From Chromera velia (taxonomy: Eukaryota; Sar; Chromeraceae), in NCBI GenBank assembly GCA_018398765.1, contig JAHBMJ010000151.1, forward strand, positions 1 through 48,082: 48,082 nt of DNA. The letters run 5' to 3'. Made by a program: the position numbers and the translations under genes. How positions within the stretch are numbered: position 1 is the stretch's first letter; every line of letters starts with the position of its first letter. The notes under the pieces are model-generated. The model was not told where the DNA came from. It did no database searches and saw only the letters and a program-made list of their open reading frames with translations. Of this stretch, positions 40,384 through 45,498 are shown piece after piece.

Positions 40384-41001
40384 CCGCAGAGAAAAAATCC
40401 GAACATGGAGAGACAAAACAAACGTTTCTTCCTCGCTAACTCACTAATTGAGCTTTTGTGGAATGAGGGGAGGGAGACAGAAAAGACTGAGGCAAACAGA
40501 CAGAACGGCATGACAGAGAATCGAAGAGCAGAAGAACAATCAGAGAGAAGCGGAGAAACTTTCTTTCTCTCTCTCTCTCTCTCACACGCAGAGTGTGGGG
40601 TGGGGGGAAAGAAGAGAGAGAGACGAACCTCCACAGGAGACGAGGGGGTCGTCTCGGCATCTGGCGATGCATGAGTCCCTGCATGCGTTCATGCATTTGT
40701 TCATTTGTGTGAATTAATTGTGCATGTATGTAATGTCTGTCTGTCTGTGTGTCTGTCTGTATGTATGTATGTATGTCTTCTCTCTCTCTCTCTCTCTCTC
40801 TGCTATGCATGTGTTTGTGCGTGTAAGTGTGTGTGCATGTATACATGTAGGAAGGTGTGCACCTATGTATGTGTGTGTGTGTGGCATGCATCTATAAATC
40901 TGTATGGATCCAATGAAAAGGAAGAACAATGTTATGCATGACACACAAACAAGCATCAGCATTGGATCATTTTGTCATGATGACAAAGACACTCACTTGG
41001 A

Positions 41002-41038
<37 letters not shown>

Positions 41039-42527
41039 GACTTGGCAGGGCACGCCTATCTGCAGGCAAAGTCATTCATTGATTAATCAATGACGCAATT
41101 CACTTAGGGCACGGATCCGTCGATCGCCGGAATGAGCAACGCAATTAAAAAAAATTTCCAAGACGGCCTAGCTCACCCGTAGGGCTCTGCTTTTCCGCCA
41201 AAAAAGCGTTCCCTCTTGGTCAGTGTTTTCCAACTACTTTCCGTCGCCTCGCACAAGCACCTGCGGCCATTGTTCCATTTGCAAAGTAAGCAAGTGAGTT
41301 CCGGAATGAAAATGACATCAAATGAAAATGACTAAAGCGTTCCTCTTTGGAAACCCCAAAGTCATATTTCTTGTCCTCCCGCACGCGCGCGCACACACAC
41401 GTACACACACGCGCGCACGCGCGGGGGGGAGGAGGGGGGGGGGGGGGCGCGAAGACAGAAAAGGGAGGGCTCTCGGGGAGGCTCGAATCACTTTCTTCCA
41501 AGAGTTAAAACATGACCTTCATGGTTCTCTCACGCCGGCCCTCCTCTTCGTGCGCCCCCCATGCAGACACAACTAATGAGTTTACAGTGCTTCGATTACT
41601 AATGCGATACCTCTTTGTCACAAAAGATGAAAACATACCAATGGAAGTAGCCACAATTAAGCGGGGAGTCAGTGAGTGAGTAAGTGAGAGGAGATGTGCT
41701 GATTTGAAGATCTAATAGTGAATGAGTGTCTGACTGAGTGAGTGAGTGAGTGAGTGAGTGAGTGCGTGAGCGAGCGAGCGAGCGACTAAATGAGTGAGTG
41801 AGTGAAGTGACTGACTGACCATTTGCTGTCCCGGATGCCAAAGAACGGAAAACCTTTGCAGAACGCCGCACACGCCCCCACGCTTCCTGCGTGCATCCCC
41901 GAGAAGTCATGCCGAGACGCGAAAAAACGCGAAGTAGCCATGATCCGCTCGTCCGTATAGGTATAGTAGCAGCCTCTATAGGTGTAGTCGGTTGAGGGCT
42001 CTGCAGAGAGAGACACAAGAAGCGCATCTTAATGTACAAAAACATTCAGAATACTCATGTATCATGCATACACTGTGCGACGAGAGGATCTCTCTCTCCG
42101 CAGTTCAGCAGCAGCATGAAGCTTCCAAAAAGTACTCAGCGGAAGGAACGAAGGTGTACGCACCTCCTGCGCAAAAAAGGGCGCACACATACTCGTACAA
42201 ATGAAAATGCATCAATTTCAGCAGATAAGTATACCCCAATCAATCCAAAGACGTCGCTGCTGTCTCTAGATCATGCATCAGAAAACGCAATCATGCAGGC
42301 AGGCAGGGACGATCGATGCATGACAGAGAGGGTCCGGGGAGAAATCCATCGAGAGTTGGATCTAGTGAAGTGCATGGGACTTCATGGCGAAAGTGTCCTT
42401 CCTTCCAGCTACGGCAATTAAGTCAACTTTCAATTCGCGAGAAGGTCTTTCCTATGTTGTTGGCGAGTGACTTTATTTCCACTTACTTACTCTGTGCAGG
42501 CGATCCGTCGTTGAAGTACATATACGT

Positions 42528-42569
<42 letters not shown>

Positions 42570-43889
42570 GGGTGGGGGTGGGTGGGAAAGGAAAACAAAA
42601 ACTGTTCTTAAGTCACTTACTCGGTTTAGGCAATTTGTCGTTGAAGTACAAGCTGAGCGCATTCCGATTGCCCGTTCCCCCCTGGCCCCCGCACGTATGC
42701 TCCAAGTGCTCCCCGCCGGCCCCTTGGCATTCCTGCCAGCAGCCAGCAGCCCACATATTGTTGAAACGGTTGTGGTCGCCGCAGAAACACTTCTTATAGG
42801 AAACGCCGAAGAAGCGGAAGGGATCTTCGCCCGTTGGCTTCTGTTCCTTGCACATCTTGCTGCATGCAGAGCAAATGAACAGGACTGGTCAGTGCAGCAA
42901 GTGCAAGGGCGTTTCTGAAATGCAGTCAATCTCTCTGGGGTGAATATGTAGTATTCAAAAAAGGCACAGAAACCAAACAAAAGAAAAAACAAAACAAAAA
43001 ACAAACAGGAAAGAAAGAAGAAAGAGAAGAAGGAACGAACTAACGAAAAAAAGGAAAGAAGGAAGGACGGAAGGAAGCAAGGCAGATAGACAGAAAGGAA
43101 GAAAAGAAGAAAACAAAGAAAGAAAACAAACAAACAAACAAACCAAGATAGAAGGAAAGAAAGAAAGAAAGAAAGAAAGAAAGAAAAAAAAAAAGAAAGA
43201 AAGGCAGGCAGGCAGGCAGGCAGGCAGGTAGGCCGGCAGGCAGACAGACAGACAGACGCACGGACAGCCGGAGAGACACACCGACAGATACACAGACTAT
43301 ATCGTATTTTCTTTACTTTACTTTCTCGCTTCCTTTCTTTCTGACAGACTGTATGTTTCTTCTTCTCCCTTCTTTTCTTTCTTTCTGACAGACAGACAGA
43401 CAGACAGACAGAAAGACTATATGGTTTCAGACAGACAGACACATACACAGAAGATCCCGTCAGACCCACAGATAGAGGCACATCTGAGTTCCTTAAAAAG
43501 AAAGAGGTGGAAAAAGCCCTTTTTTATTATTTGAAACAAGTACACAACGCGGGCAGTGAGACCTGAAGATGGCGGCATTCATCTCGGAGTGTGCGCTGTG
43601 TTACTTGACCTCATTTCTCTCCGTCTTAATATTAGTTTCAAAGAAGTCAACTGACCGACCTGCAGATTGCCGGACTCATCTCCTTGTGCGCACCCCCGCC
43701 CTTGGGCAGCACTTCCGCGATGTCCGTAGTGCTGTTGCCGTACTGAGTCAGCCAGGTGCAACCCGCGTATTCGAGCTCGCGGTCGAATCTCTCGTAGGAC
43801 CTGCAGACAGCCAGTCACCAGGCCAATCAAATCGATACAATTAAACGCAAACTCAATGCATTCAGACGCGTGCCAGTCCAATGGACCAA

Positions 43890-43924
<35 letters not shown>

Positions 43925-44970
43925 TGAGAGAGAGAGAGAGAGACGGCACACGCGGGGACCCTGCTTAGCTGAGCCTAGGGATTTTTTCTGTGTAAAGAAA
44001 GAGAGAACGAAGTAAAAGACACACTCGAATCTTTACTTCTTTGAGTGGTCTACTCCACTTATCGCAAGAGCGGTGAATACGAAAAGCCCGCTGCCTGGAG
44101 GGCAGGTGCAACTCAACACATTCGCTTTACAGGGCCATACGTATGGATTTTATGCAACATTTTGTCTTTCGGGGCCGGAGGACGGCCGACTTACATTTTT
44201 GAGGGAAGATGCAGGTGACAGGTGCATCGACGGGCCATGCAGACTTTTCGACCGACAGCCCTGACTGGCCTAGGTGGTGTTTCGAGTGAACGTTCAACCG
44301 GCCGGGGGTTTGTTTTGTCCATGCAGCCAGCAGGTGTTTGAATGGACCAGCGCTAGGTGCTTTTATATGGATGTGCATTGATGCATGGATGTTTCGACGA
44401 GCCTGTTTGTTTGAGGGGCCGAAACTTTTTTTCAGCTGTGTGAACTTTCCCAACAGCTCGGCTTTGGCCAGCTCACTTTTCGACGGGCCTGGTAGTCTGC
44501 ATGTCTATACTACAACTGACTCACCTGTGCCAGTTGGCGAAGTTTTTCGACCCGCAGAGCGTGCCGGGCTCCTCCGCGCAGGGCAAGTGGCAAGGCGCTA
44601 TGAGGTCTCCGGGGGCATGGCCGGGCAAGGTGGCGGTGCAGAGGCACTTTCCGTAGGAGTGGAGTCCGAACCACCTGCACGCGTGTATGTATGTATACAT
44701 ATGCATGTGTAAGAGTACATCACGTAAAAGCAACAAGTACACCAGCCCATGCGGCAACCACTTTCTAGACATTCACCTACAGGGCATCGCAAAGGATGGT
44801 GCATGGTATTCCTTTCTTTCTTTCTTTCTTTCTTTTTTTTTTTCTTTCTTTCTTTCTGTTTTTCTTTCTTTCTTTTTTTCTTTCTTTCTTTCTTTCTGTT
44901 TTTCTTTTTTTCTTTCTTTCTTTTTTTTTTTCTTTCTTTCTTTTTTTCTTTCTTTCTTTCTTTCTTTTTT

Positions 44971-45003
<33 letters not shown>

Positions 45004-45053
45004 GTTCGTTCGTTCGTTCTTTCTTTCTTTTTTTCTTTCTTTCTTTCTGTTTT

Positions 45054-45085
<32 letters not shown>

Positions 45086-45423
45086 TTTTTCTTTCTTTCT
45101 TTCTTTCTTTTTTTTTTTTTTTCTGTTTTTCTTTCTTTCTTTTTTTTTTTCTTTCTTTCTTTGTTTCTTTCTTTTTTTCTTTCTTTCTTTCTTTTTTTCT
45201 TTCTTTCTTTCTTTCTTTTTTTTTTTCTTTTTTTCTTTCTTTCTTTTCCTTTCTGTTTTTCTTTCTTTCTTTCTTTTTTTCTTTCTTTTTTTCTTTCTTT
45301 CTTTTTTCCTTTCTTTCTTTTTTTCTTTCTTTCTTTCTTTCTTTCTTTTTTTCTTTCTTTCTTTCTTTCTTTCTTTCTTTTTTTCTGTTTTTCTTTCTCT
45401 CTTTTTTTCTTTCTTTCTTTTTT

Positions 45424-45457
<34 letters not shown>

Positions 45458-45467
45458 TTTTTTTCAT

Positions 45468-45498
<31 letters not shown>

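Noticed and set aside
42483-43481. Minus-strand ORF of 332 codons rich in Ser, Phe and Cys
   Set aside because: It covers (AAAG)n, (GGCA)n and (GACA)n repeats in an intron; only the WSC 4 exon inside it is coding, and in a different frame.
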